A stretch of 64,000 nucleotides of DNA, taken from the NCBI RefSeq assembly GCF_052327305.1, contig NZ_CP182486.1, positions 2,604,001 to 2,668,000 on the forward strand, read 5' to 3'. Shown here piece by piece: positions 51,584 through 58,466 of the stretch; position 1 is the first letter of the stretch; each line of letters starts with the position of its first letter. This stretch comes from Sphingobium sp052327305 (lineage in GTDB: Bacteria > Pseudomonadota > Alphaproteobacteria > Sphingomonadales > Sphingomonadaceae). The position numbers and the translations under genes are program-made. A model generated the notes under the pieces. The model did no database searches. It saw only the letters and a list, made by a program, of their open reading frames with translations, and had not been told where the DNA came from.

Positions 51584-52141
51584 TCAGCTTTCCAGCAGCA
51601 TTCCGCCCAGCAGTGTGAGCAGCTTCACGTCCATCGCGTATCCCTCGGCGCGTTTCTGTGCGATCCAGTCCGCGAGGCCGGAGAGGGGCACGCGATGGGT
51701 GACGATATCCTCGTCGCCAATGCCGCCACCGTCGCTGACTTTGGTGAGATCGCGCGCGCGGAACAGCGTGAAGCTCTCCGAGACCATGCCAGGCGAGGAG
51801 AAGAAGCGGCCCATTTCTTCCATATGAGCGGCGCGGTAGCCGGTCTCTTCTTCCAGCTCGCGCACGGCGGCGAGGGCGGGTTCCTCGACCGGCGCGGCGT
51901 CGTCATCGCCGACGAGGCCGGCGGGCAGCTCGATGCAGCGAGCGCCCAAGGGCACGCGATATTGATCGACAAGGATGACGTGGCGGCCGTCCTGCGCATC
52001 GTCGATGGCGAGTATGACGGCGGCGCCGATGTTGCGTGCGCGGCCGACATATTCCCAGCGCCCCCGGCGCTTGGCGGTGATGAAGCGACCCTCCCACATG
52101 ATTTCCTCGGGCAGGTGGGCATCGTCTGGCAAGTCGGTCAT
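51584..52141 (-). CDS. NUDIX hydrolase (ADP-ribose pyrophosphatase-like)
   Basis: A 185-residue NUDIX enzyme. The motif ends in AAVRELEEETGYRA, the REx2EExGx core, preceded by IELPAGLVGDDD, the layout of ADP-sugar pyrophosphatases. It cleaves nucleoside diphosphates linked to another moiety; the true substrate is not decided. It is separated from the TPM gene pair by 38 bases and may be co-transcribed with them. Confidence 0.9.
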   Translation of the reverse strand: MTDLPDDAHLPEEIMWEGRFITAKRRGRWEYVGRARNIGAAVILAIDDAQDGRHVILVDQYRVPLGARCIELPAGLVGDDDAAPVEEPALAAVRELEEETGYRAAHMEEMGRFFSSPGMVSESFTLFRARDLTKVSDGGGIGDEDIVTHRVPLSGLADWIAQKRAEGYAMDVKLLTLLGGMLLES

Positions 52142-52179
52142 CAGGTCTCCGTGGGGAAAGGGCAGTGCACCCCCCGCGC

Positions 52180-52860
52180 TTACAGCTCGATCAGGCGATC
52201 GGGCAGTTCGTTGCTGTCGCCTTCGCTGCGCGGGAAATGCTCGGTAAGGATGATGCCGATCTGCCGCACGGCCTGCGCCATGCCCTCCCCGGTGCGGCCC
52301 TCGCGGACATGGCCGATCAGTTCCGCCATGGCGTCGCCCCAGACCTCGGGGGAAACCTTCGCGGCGATGGTGCGGTCTGCGAGGATCTCAGCGCGATGCT
52401 CCGAAAGGGAAAGGTAGATCAGCACCGCCGTCTTGGCGCGCGTGCGGCTCTCCGCAGCGGCGCGGAAAAGCAGCAGGGCGCGGCGGTGGACCCGGCGCGT
52501 CTTGGTGCGGCCGGGGGTCAGCGCCATGCGCAATGGCCATATCGCGAGAAGATAACGTGTGGCGAGGAACTTCACGATCAGCGCACAGAGCAGGACGGTC
52601 AGGAAGACGCGATCCGACAATTCATGCTCCCACCCGCCCATTAGGTGCAGGATGAGATCGCGATAAAAGGCCGGGAAGGCGGCATAGACGCCCATTGCCA
52701 GAAAGGTGACGCCGACGGCATAATGCAGGCCGACATCATGATAGCTGTCCGACCGGTCGGCGACCATGGTGACGATTTCGCCATCCGTGTGCCGTTCCGC
52801 TTCCGCGACGGCGGCGGTCACGCGATCATGATCGGCCTCGGACAAGGTCACGCGCTTCAC
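52180..52860 (-). CDS. TPM-domain membrane protein
   Basis: A 226-residue protein with a TPM fold (EADHDRVTAAVAEAERHTDGEIVTMVAD, in part; LIYLSLSEHRAEILADRTIAAKV) and two or more membrane segments around AVGVTFLAMGVYAAFPAFY and VFLTVLLCALIVKFLATRYLL. The GTG at 52860 shares GTGA with the stop of the preceding TPM gene, so it is coupled to it. A longer open frame upstream is antisense to the glycine tail of that gene. Confidence 0.86.
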   Translation of the reverse strand: MKRVTLSEADHDRVTAAVAEAERHTDGEIVTMVADRSDSYHDVGLHYAVGVTFLAMGVYAAFPAFYRDLILHLMGGWEHELSDRVFLTVLLCALIVKFLATRYLLAIWPLRMALTPGRTKTRRVHRRALLLFRAAAESRTRAKTAVLIYLSLSEHRAEILADRTIAAKVSPEVWGDAMAELIGHVREGRTGEGMAQAVRQIGIILTEHFPRSEGDSNELPDRLIEL

Positions 52861-53681
52861 CAGCTTCCTCCCGCTCCGCCGCCGCCAAAGCTGCCGCCAC
52901 CACCGCCGAAGCCGCCGCCGCCACCAAAGCCGCCAAAACCCCCGCCGCCGCCGAAGCCGCCCCAATGATCGTCATCGTCGCGTCCGCCGCCCAGACCCGA
53001 TCCCCACAGGATAACCGGCGGGATGCCCATGCCGCCACGACGGCGACGGCCACCGCGCGCGGCGCGGGTCAACGGCAGCACGATGAACAGGAGTACGAAT
53101 GCCAGCACGATGACGGCGCCGAGAATATTGGGATCGTCCCGCTGCTTGCGCTGTTGCGCCTCGGCCTGCGCGGCGCGGGCGCGCGCCTCCTCGGGCGGCA
53201 ACGTCAGCAGTTCGGAGAGTGCATCCACGCCGGCCGTGATGCCAGCGGGATAGTCGCCATCCTTGAAGCGCGGCGTGATCTGATTGCGGATGATCTGTGA
53301 GGCGAGTGCGTCCGTGACGATACCCTCGACGCCATAGCCGGTGGCGATGAACACGCGGCGCTCATTAGGCGCGACCAGCAGGATCGCACCGTCATTCCTT
53401 TCCTTGTCGCCAATGCCCCACGCGCGACCGAGCCGATAGGCATAGTCCGATATGTCATAATCCTGGAGGCTCGGCACAGTGGCGACGACAAGCTGCCGGC
53501 CGCTCTGCTGCTCAAGCTCGGCGAGTTTGACGCCAAGCGCCGCCGCCTGCTCAGGCTTAAGCAGATGCGCCTCGTCCACCACGCGGCCGGTGAGCTTGGG
53601 AAAGCTCTGGGCGAGCAGGGGCTGGGCCAGCCCCGCAAAGAGCAGGGCGAGCAACAGCAGGAGGGGGCGGAGCGCCTTCAT
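52857..53681 (-). CDS. TPM-domain (YgcG family) protein with glycine-rich tail
   Basis: A 274-residue exported protein: signal peptide KALRPLLLLLALLFAGLAQPLLAQ, TPM domain (GRVVDEAHLLKPEQAAALG, VATVPSLQDYDISDYAYRLGRAWGIG, GYGVEGIVTDALAS), a membrane helix near residue 185 (ILGAVIVLAFVLLFIVLPL) and a C-terminal tail of Gly and Phe blocks. The family is linked to membrane repair and stress together with LemA, which precedes it here by 58 bases. Confidence 0.9.
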   Translation of the reverse strand: MKALRPLLLLLALLFAGLAQPLLAQSFPKLTGRVVDEAHLLKPEQAAALGVKLAELEQQSGRQLVVATVPSLQDYDISDYAYRLGRAWGIGDKERNDGAILLVAPNERRVFIATGYGVEGIVTDALASQIIRNQITPRFKDGDYPAGITAGVDALSELLTLPPEEARARAAQAEAQQRKQRDDPNILGAVIVLAFVLLFIVLPLTRAARGGRRRRGGMGIPPVILWGSGLGGGRDDDDHWGGFGGGGGFGGFGGGGGFGGGGGSFGGGGAGGSW

Positions 53682-53739
53682 GTCAGCAGACAAGCGGGGA
53701 GGGCCGGCGCAGCGACGACGCTGGGCTGGCCCCGAGCCC

Positions 53740-54357
53740 TCACTTGCTCTCGAACATGCCGCCGACATCCGGCGCGTTCTCGGCGCCAGCCTTCGCCTCG
53801 AACGGCGTCATCGGCTTAGCGCCGTGGATGATCTTGGCGCCGATCATGTCCGGGAAGGTGCGGATGCGGGTATTATAGGCGCGCACAGCTTCGTTATAAT
53901 CGCGCACGGCGACGGCGATGCGGTTCTCGGTGCCTTCCAGCTGCGACTGGAGCGTCAGGAAGTTCTGGTTGGTCTTGAGGTCAGGATAGGCCTCGACCGT
54001 GGCGAGCAGGCGCCCGAGCGACTGGGACAGCGCGCCCTGAGCGGCCTGAAACTGCGCGACCTTGGCGGGGTCGGCAAGATCGTCCGCCGAGACCTGAACG
54101 CTGGTGGCGCGGGCGCGCGCTTCAGTAACGCGGGTCAGCGTGTCCTGCTCCTGCTTGGCGGCGGCCTTCACCGTGGAAACGAGATTGCCGACCAGATCGG
54201 CACGGCGCTGATACTGGGCCTGCACGTCCGCCCACTTGGCCTTTGCGGTTTCTTCGGCTGCGGGCACGGAGTTGATACCGCACGAAGCGAGCGCAAGGCT
54301 GGCGAAAAGCGCGAGAACGGCGCGGAGGATGGAATTGCGATGCAACGTGGCGGCCAT
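53740..54357 (-). CDS. lemA: LemA family lipoprotein
   Basis: A 205-residue LemA protein. The lipobox is LALASCGI (Cys near residue 22), then the helical core YQRRADLVGNLVSTVKAAAKQEQDTL and VEAYPDLKTNQNFLTLQSQLEGTENRIAVAVRDYN (each in part), and FPDMIGAK near the end. It is transcribed ahead of the two TPM genes, the usual LemA-TPM operon. The ATG at 54357 is chosen because it starts the signal peptide directly. Confidence 0.92.
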   Translation of the reverse strand: MAATLHRNSILRAVLALFASLALASCGINSVPAAEETAKAKWADVQAQYQRRADLVGNLVSTVKAAAKQEQDTLTRVTEARARATSVQVSADDLADPAKVAQFQAAQGALSQSLGRLLATVEAYPDLKTNQNFLTLQSQLEGTENRIAVAVRDYNEAVRAYNTRIRTFPDMIGAKIIHGAKPMTPFEAKAGAENAPDVGGMFESK

Positions 54358-54491
54358 CGTGGCTTCCTCTGGATCAAGGCGGTGTATCGCCGGGGTGAGA
54401 CGGTAAATAGGCGGTTGATCGGTCCATCGCAACGGGTTTACCCCTCTGGTCCATCCGGCGGCGCTGCCGCCCAGAGCAAATGGGGTGACCG

Positions 54492-54917
54492 ATGCTTTCC
54501 GAATTCAAGACATTTATCGCGCGCGGAAACGTGCTGGATCTCGCCGTCGGCGTCATCATTGGCGCGGCTTTCGGTGCCATCGTCAAGTCTCTGACGGATG
54601 ACATCCTCATGCCGGTTATCGGCGCGATTACCGGGGGTATCGACTTCTCGAACTACTTCTATCCGCTCGGCGCCGTGCCGGAAGGGACGCCGGGCACGCT
54701 GGAGGCCATGAAGGCCGCCAATGTCCCCGTCTTTGCCTATGGCAGCTTCGTGACGGCGGTCATCAACTTCTTCATCCTCGCCTTCATCATTTTCCTGATT
54801 GTGCGCCAGGCCAACAAGATTCTGCACCAGCACAAGCAGGAGGAGGAAGCGGCGCCCGCTGGACCGAGTGAAGTGGATCTGCTGATTCAGATCCGTGACG
54901 AACTGAAGAAGAAATAG
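54492..54917 (+). CDS. mscL: Large-conductance mechanosensitive channel
   Basis: A 141-residue channel protein that opens on strong hypo-osmotic shock. FKTFIARGNVLDLAVGVIIGAAFGAIVKSLTDDILMP (in part) is the first helix with its Gly-rich pore face, and FVTAVINFFILAFIIFLIVRQANK the second; the last 30 residues form the C-terminal helix bundle. It is divergent from lemA, with 134 bases between starts. Confidence 0.95.
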   Translation: MLSEFKTFIARGNVLDLAVGVIIGAAFGAIVKSLTDDILMPVIGAITGGIDFSNYFYPLGAVPEGTPGTLEAMKAANVPVFAYGSFVTAVINFFILAFIIFLIVRQANKILHQHKQEEEAAPAGPSEVDLLIQIRDELKKK

Positions 54918-55033
54918 GCGTGGCATGGAGGCCGGAACAAACTCTCGGCTCGGTTCGTCGCAAAGTCGGGAACCTTTCGAGTGCTGAAGCGTCCTCCCGC
55001 CCAATGTCCAAGGGAAACAGGAGGACCAATCCC

Positions 55034-55309
55034 GTGAAGAAGACAGTTCTGGCCGCAGCCATTGCCACGACCATGACGCTCGCCGCTTGCGGCCAGCCTC
55101 AGGAAGCCGCCAATGTCGAGAACGCCTATGACAACCAGGCCGATGCAATCGACAATATGGCTGACAACATGGAGCAGGCCGGGGACAACCTGACGGGAGC
55201 GGCCGCTGCCGCGAACGAAAATGCTGTCGATCGCCTCGAGGACAAGGCTGACGCTGTGCGCAATGCCGGTGACGAGAAGGCCGACGCCATCGAAAAGAAC
55301 GCGATGTAA
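55034..55309 (+). CDS. Small lipoprotein
   Basis: A 91-residue lipoprotein with signal KKTVLAAAIATTMTLAACGQ and lipobox LAAC. The mature part is a helix of Ala, Asn and Asp repeats (NVENAYDNQADAIDNMADNMEQAGDN, in part) with a heptad-like pattern. Start is GTG 55034, since AGGAGG lies nine bases before it. Followed by a terminator hairpin. No function is known. Confidence 0.8.
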   Translation: MKKTVLAAAIATTMTLAACGQPQEAANVENAYDNQADAIDNMADNMEQAGDNLTGAAAAANENAVDRLEDKADAVRNAGDEKADAIEKNAM

Positions 55310-55347
55310 GCGAAGACATCGTCTATTCCGCGCCCATAGCGGACAGG

Positions 55348-55390
55348 ATGACCTTCTAAGCAGATGCTTGGGAGGTCATTCTCTTTTCAT
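55348..55390 (+). terminator. Terminator after the small lipoprotein
   Basis: A 15-base stem from ATGACCT to AGGTCAT with two G-T pairs and a short loop near 55363, then the T-rich TCTCTTTTC. It ends the lipoprotein transcript just before ssrA. Confidence 0.8.
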
Positions 55391-55410
55391 TCAGGCGGGA
55401 ACGCCTATAT

Positions 55411-55770
55411 GGGGTGTGCCGGTTTCACCGGCTATGGCGATAAACTGTGGCGTGCAATAGACGCAGCGGACCCGGGGGCGGTACCCGGCGGCTCCACCAG
55501 AACAGGCTCATGGGCACCTGCCCGAGCCAGTCCTGACGGGGCCGAACTAGGATCGACGTGTGTTGAAAAGCGACATTTTCGCCCGGGCTGAGTAACCCGT
55601 TCAAGGCTCAAAACCCATAAGTGCCAACGATAACGAAGCACTTGCTCTTGCAGCGTAATTGAGGGCCTCACGGCCTGACATTACCCTAACAGAACGCGGT
55701 TGGACCGAACCGGGCAACAGAATCGGATACCAGCGGCACGGGGAGCGCCGGGCAACAGAAGCTCCCCACC
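55411..55770 (+). ncRNA. ssrA: Transfer-messenger RNA, circularly permuted two-piece form
   Basis: The acceptor piece comes first: GCCGG-TTTCA-CCGGC hairpin, then a T arm and GGCTCCACCA ending at 55499. About 38 bases later the coding piece starts with GGGGCCGAACTAGGATCGACG (55538). GGGGCCG pairs with CGGCTCC to form the acceptor stem, proving the permutation. The tag frame, 55623-55658, reads ANDNEALALAA stop. Downstream GGGGAGC/GCTCCCC (55740-55767) and other short stems are the pseudoknot region. tmRNA with SmpB frees stalled ribosomes and tags the peptide. Outer ends are approximate; the spacer 55500-55537 is probably removed. Confidence 0.92.
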
Positions 55771-55969
55771 CTCATATCTATTTCAGAGACCTGCTCGCCT
55801 GCGCCGGAGTGCCGCGCGGCCCTGTTACGCGCACCGCCCGCACGGCGAATCAGGGTACGAATTATGTTTGTTTCAGGATTATGACACTTGAGGCGGATAT
55901 TTTCGCAGGTGCAGTACGAGTGCAATAAAACGACCTATATTCAATATATTAGATCACTTAAGAATTTTT

Positions 55970-55995
55970 TGTGACAATATTGTCCATGGGTCACA
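55970..55995. promoter_or_regulatory. Nested palindrome upstream of the secreted protein gene
   Basis: GACAATATTGTC (55973-55984) is a perfect palindrome, and TGTGAC/GTCACA flank it as a longer inverted repeat (55970-55995). It lies in the AT-rich region 51 bases before the start at 56046. A similar string, TTTTTTGGTAACGATATTGTC, occurs upstream of gspC. The region 55780-56045 holds no gene I can support. Confidence 0.4.
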
Positions 55996-56045
55996 AAAGT
56001 GAAACAATAGCTCCAACGTCAAAAACGACTCAGGAGGGTTTTGCC

Positions 56046-56420
56046 ATGGTTACGCGCCTTTCGCTCGCCATCCTTGCGAGCAGCATGATTCCAGCCGCCG
56101 CAATGGCGGCCCCCGCCAGCGAAGTGGGCTATCCAATTGGATCGCTCGCGGTCCACTCCATCCAGAATGGCGACTATGCCGCAGCAGAGCGTGTGCTTGC
56201 GCCAGTGAGTCAAAGCGATGCGTCCGATCCGGCTCGTCTCGTCAACATCGCCATGGTCTATGCGCGCACTGGTCGGCTTGCGGAGGCGCGCGACGCGCTC
56301 GCCATGGTCAGCAACGCTCCCGATGAGACGCTGACGCTCTCTGACGGCCGGGATGTGTCGAGCCGGACAGTCGCGGCGACGCTTCTTCGGTCGCTTGACG
56401 CGCGCTACGCCGCACGTTGA
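56046..56420 (+). CDS. Small exported protein with TPR-like repeat
   Basis: A 124-residue protein with a signal peptide (RLSLAILASSMIPAAAMAAPA) and a TPR-like helix pair (SIQNGDYAAAERVLAPVSQ, then ARLVNIAMVYARTGRLAEARDALAMV). No family more precise is recognised. The ATG at 56046 follows GGAGGG by eight bases and starts the signal peptide; a longer frame back to 55971 has no such signal. It ends with a strong terminator. Confidence 0.8.
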   Translation: MVTRLSLAILASSMIPAAAMAAPASEVGYPIGSLAVHSIQNGDYAAAERVLAPVSQSDASDPARLVNIAMVYARTGRLAEARDALAMVSNAPDETLTLSDGRDVSSRTVAATLLRSLDARYAAR

Positions 56421-56468
56421 TCGGGCTCAGTTCTATGCGCTGATGCGCTGCACATCAGATGCGAACGG

Positions 56469-56497
56469 AAGGCGGTGCCATTGGCGCCGCCTTTTTT
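56469..56497 (+). terminator. Rho-independent terminator
   Basis: The 11-base stem AAGGCGGTGCC/GGCGCCGCCTT (one G-T pair) with loop ATT is followed by a run of T. It ends the transcript of the 124-residue exported protein. Confidence 0.88.
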
Positions 56498-56529
56498 ATG
56501 CGCGGCGCTCCAGTCGGACAGAGCGCAAC

Positions 56530-56557
56530 GTCCCTAGCGGGACAGGGCGTAACGCCC
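56530..56557. repeat. Two tandem small hairpins
   Basis: GTCCC-TAGC-GGGAC (56530-56543) and GGGCG-TAA-CGCCC (56545-56557) sit next to each other, five bases before the Pho-box-like site. No T run follows either, so a terminator is unlikely. Confidence 0.45.
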
Positions 56558-56561
56558 CTGA

Positions 56562-56579
56562 GTGACATAAAACTGTCAT
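56562..56579 (+). promoter_or_regulatory. Pho-box-like direct repeat
   Basis: GTGACATAAAACTGTCAT matches 16 of 18 positions of the enterobacterial Pho box (CTGTCAT-AAAA-CTGTCAT), with an 11-base repeat period. It is 152 bases before the lipoprotein start at 56731, inside an intergenic region of 310 bases that otherwise holds only a terminator and two hairpins. This would place the lipoprotein and TonB-dependent receptor under PhoB control; that is inference. Confidence 0.5.
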
Positions 56580-56730
56580 CCCAGAGTCTCTGAACCGCAA
56601 CCAAAGTCGCACGAACGTGTCACAAGACTCGCCTAGCTGCGCCGCCAAGGGCGCAACGGGGGCCATGGAGTCGATCTCCATACCAGTCGTCCTGAGTTCA
56701 AAACCGGACCAACCGGCAGCGGAGACGACC

Positions 56731-58377
56731 ATGACACGTACCAAACGCATCATCACAACCCTGCTGGCGGGCGCCGTGCTACCCGCGCTGGCCGGCTGCG
56801 GCGCGAACGACATTGCCTCGCCCGGCAGCGGGGGCAACATCATCATCAACCCGACGCCCACGCCTTCGCCGACGCCCACGCCGACACCAACTGGCTCAGT
56901 GACGCCGGCTGCGGTTTGCCCGGCAATCTCCAACCCCACTCCGCTGACTGACAGTGGCACGATCACGGGTTCGACCGGCACCTGGCGCGTTTGCACCCTG
57001 CCGTCGATCATCTCGCGCAGCATGCAACTGCCCAAAGTCGCGGGCCTGGTTTATCGCATGAATGGTCGCGTCGACGTCGGCTGTGACGGTGGCTTCGTTG
57101 CTCCCTCGTCCGGCACCCCGGTAACCAGCTCCACTGTCGGCTGTACTGCGGCGAACGGCTTCTCCCTCAATGGCAGCGGGCAGCTCACCGCCGACACCAA
57201 CGTGACCCTGACAATCGATCCGGGTGTCATCCTGTTCGGCGAGACGGGCCCATCCTGGCTGGCGGTTAATCGCGGCAACAAGATCAACGCGACCGGCACG
57301 GCCGCACGCCCGATCATCTTCACCAGCCGCGAGAACATCGCTGGCACCAACACCGATAGTTCGATCGGCCAGTGGGGTGGCGTTGTGCTGATGGGCCGCG
57401 CGCCGATCACCGACTGCACCACCGGTTCGACGACCAACAGCACCTGCGAGCGTCAGACCGAGGGCGCAACGACGCCGGCCGTGTTCGGCGGCACCAACAG
57501 CGCCGACAATAGCGGCACCATGAAATATGTGCAGATCCGCTATTCCGGTTTCGTGCTGAGCGCGAACACAGAACTGCAGGCGCTCACCACCGAGGGCATT
57601 GGCAGTGGCACGACGCTCGACTTCATCCAGAGCCACAACAGCTCGGATGACGGCGCGGAGTTCTTCGGCGGCGTCGTCAACATGAAGCACTATATCGCCA
57701 CGGGCGCCGATGACGACAGCCTCGATATCGACACCGGCCTGCAGGGCGCGTTCCAGTATGTCCTGATCGCGCAGCGTCCCGGCCAGGGCGACGCGCTGAT
57801 GGAAGTCGACAGCAACGGTAACGAAACCGATCTGCCGCGCCACAAGACAATCGTCGCCAACTTCACGGCGATCCAGTCGCAGGCAAGCACCAACAACGAC
57901 GCGAACGATCAGGCCTCGATCCTGACGCGCGGCAATGCAGACCTGACGCTGGTCAACGGCATTGTCATCAGCCCGAACAACGAATGCCTCCGCATGAACG
58001 GTTCCGGCTCGACTGCCGACCGGACCACGCTGGTCGCGCGCTCGGTGGTGATGCAGTGCAACGCGACGCGTTATCTCGGCACCGGCTCCTACACGGCAGC
58101 CGATGTCGCGGCGGCCTTCGGCTCGGGCACGAACAACAACAATCACGCCTACACGCCGTCGCTGGCGAGCCTGTTCATCAACGGCGCAACCGAGACGGCC
58201 GTGGTGCCCTTCGATGCCAAGACGCTCAACAGCTTCTTCGACACGACGACCTATATCGGCGCCGTGAAGGACGCGAGCGACAACTGGTACAAGGTCTGGA
58301 CCTGCAACTCCGGTTACGCGCCGTTCGACGACACGACGAACGCTAACCGCGCCTGCACCTCGCTGCCGACGACCTGA
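56731..58377 (+). CDS. Large lipoprotein, partner of the TonB-dependent receptor
   Basis: A 548-residue protein: signal ITTLLAGAVLPALAGCG with lipobox LAGC, a PTPTPSPTPTPTPTG linker (residues 38-52), and a repetitive beta-rich body. Text such as GVILFGETGPSWLAVNRG, GQWGGVVLMGRAPI and SDDGAEFFGGVVNMKHYIATGADDDSLD (in part) is typical of the beta-helix proteins that sit beside TonB receptors in Sphingomonadales and Caulobacterales; it probably binds substrate at the cell surface. Substrate unknown. It is followed 89 bases later by the receptor. Confidence 0.85.
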   Translation: MTRTKRIITTLLAGAVLPALAGCGANDIASPGSGGNIIINPTPTPSPTPTPTPTGSVTPAAVCPAISNPTPLTDSGTITGSTGTWRVCTLPSIISRSMQLPKVAGLVYRMNGRVDVGCDGGFVAPSSGTPVTSSTVGCTAANGFSLNGSGQLTADTNVTLTIDPGVILFGETGPSWLAVNRGNKINATGTAARPIIFTSRENIAGTNTDSSIGQWGGVVLMGRAPITDCTTGSTTNSTCERQTEGATTPAVFGGTNSADNSGTMKYVQIRYSGFVLSANTELQALTTEGIGSGTTLDFIQSHNSSDDGAEFFGGVVNMKHYIATGADDDSLDIDTGLQGAFQYVLIAQRPGQGDALMEVDSNGNETDLPRHKTIVANFTAIQSQASTNNDANDQASILTRGNADLTLVNGIVISPNNECLRMNGSGSTADRTTLVARSVVMQCNATRYLGTGSYTAADVAAAFGSGTNNNNHAYTPSLASLFINGATETAVVPFDAKTLNSFFDTTTYIGAVKDASDNWYKVWTCNSGYAPFDDTTNANRACTSLPTT

Positions 58378-58466
58378 GGTCACAACCGACCATGTTCGGG
58401 CGGGGTGTGGCCGGAAACGCCGCATCCCGCCCCATTTGCACACATTTCCACCCAAGGGGGTTTTCG

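Noticed and set aside
55659..55928. Open frames over and after the tmRNA coding piece
   Set aside because: They overlap a structured RNA and lack ribosome sites and family text.
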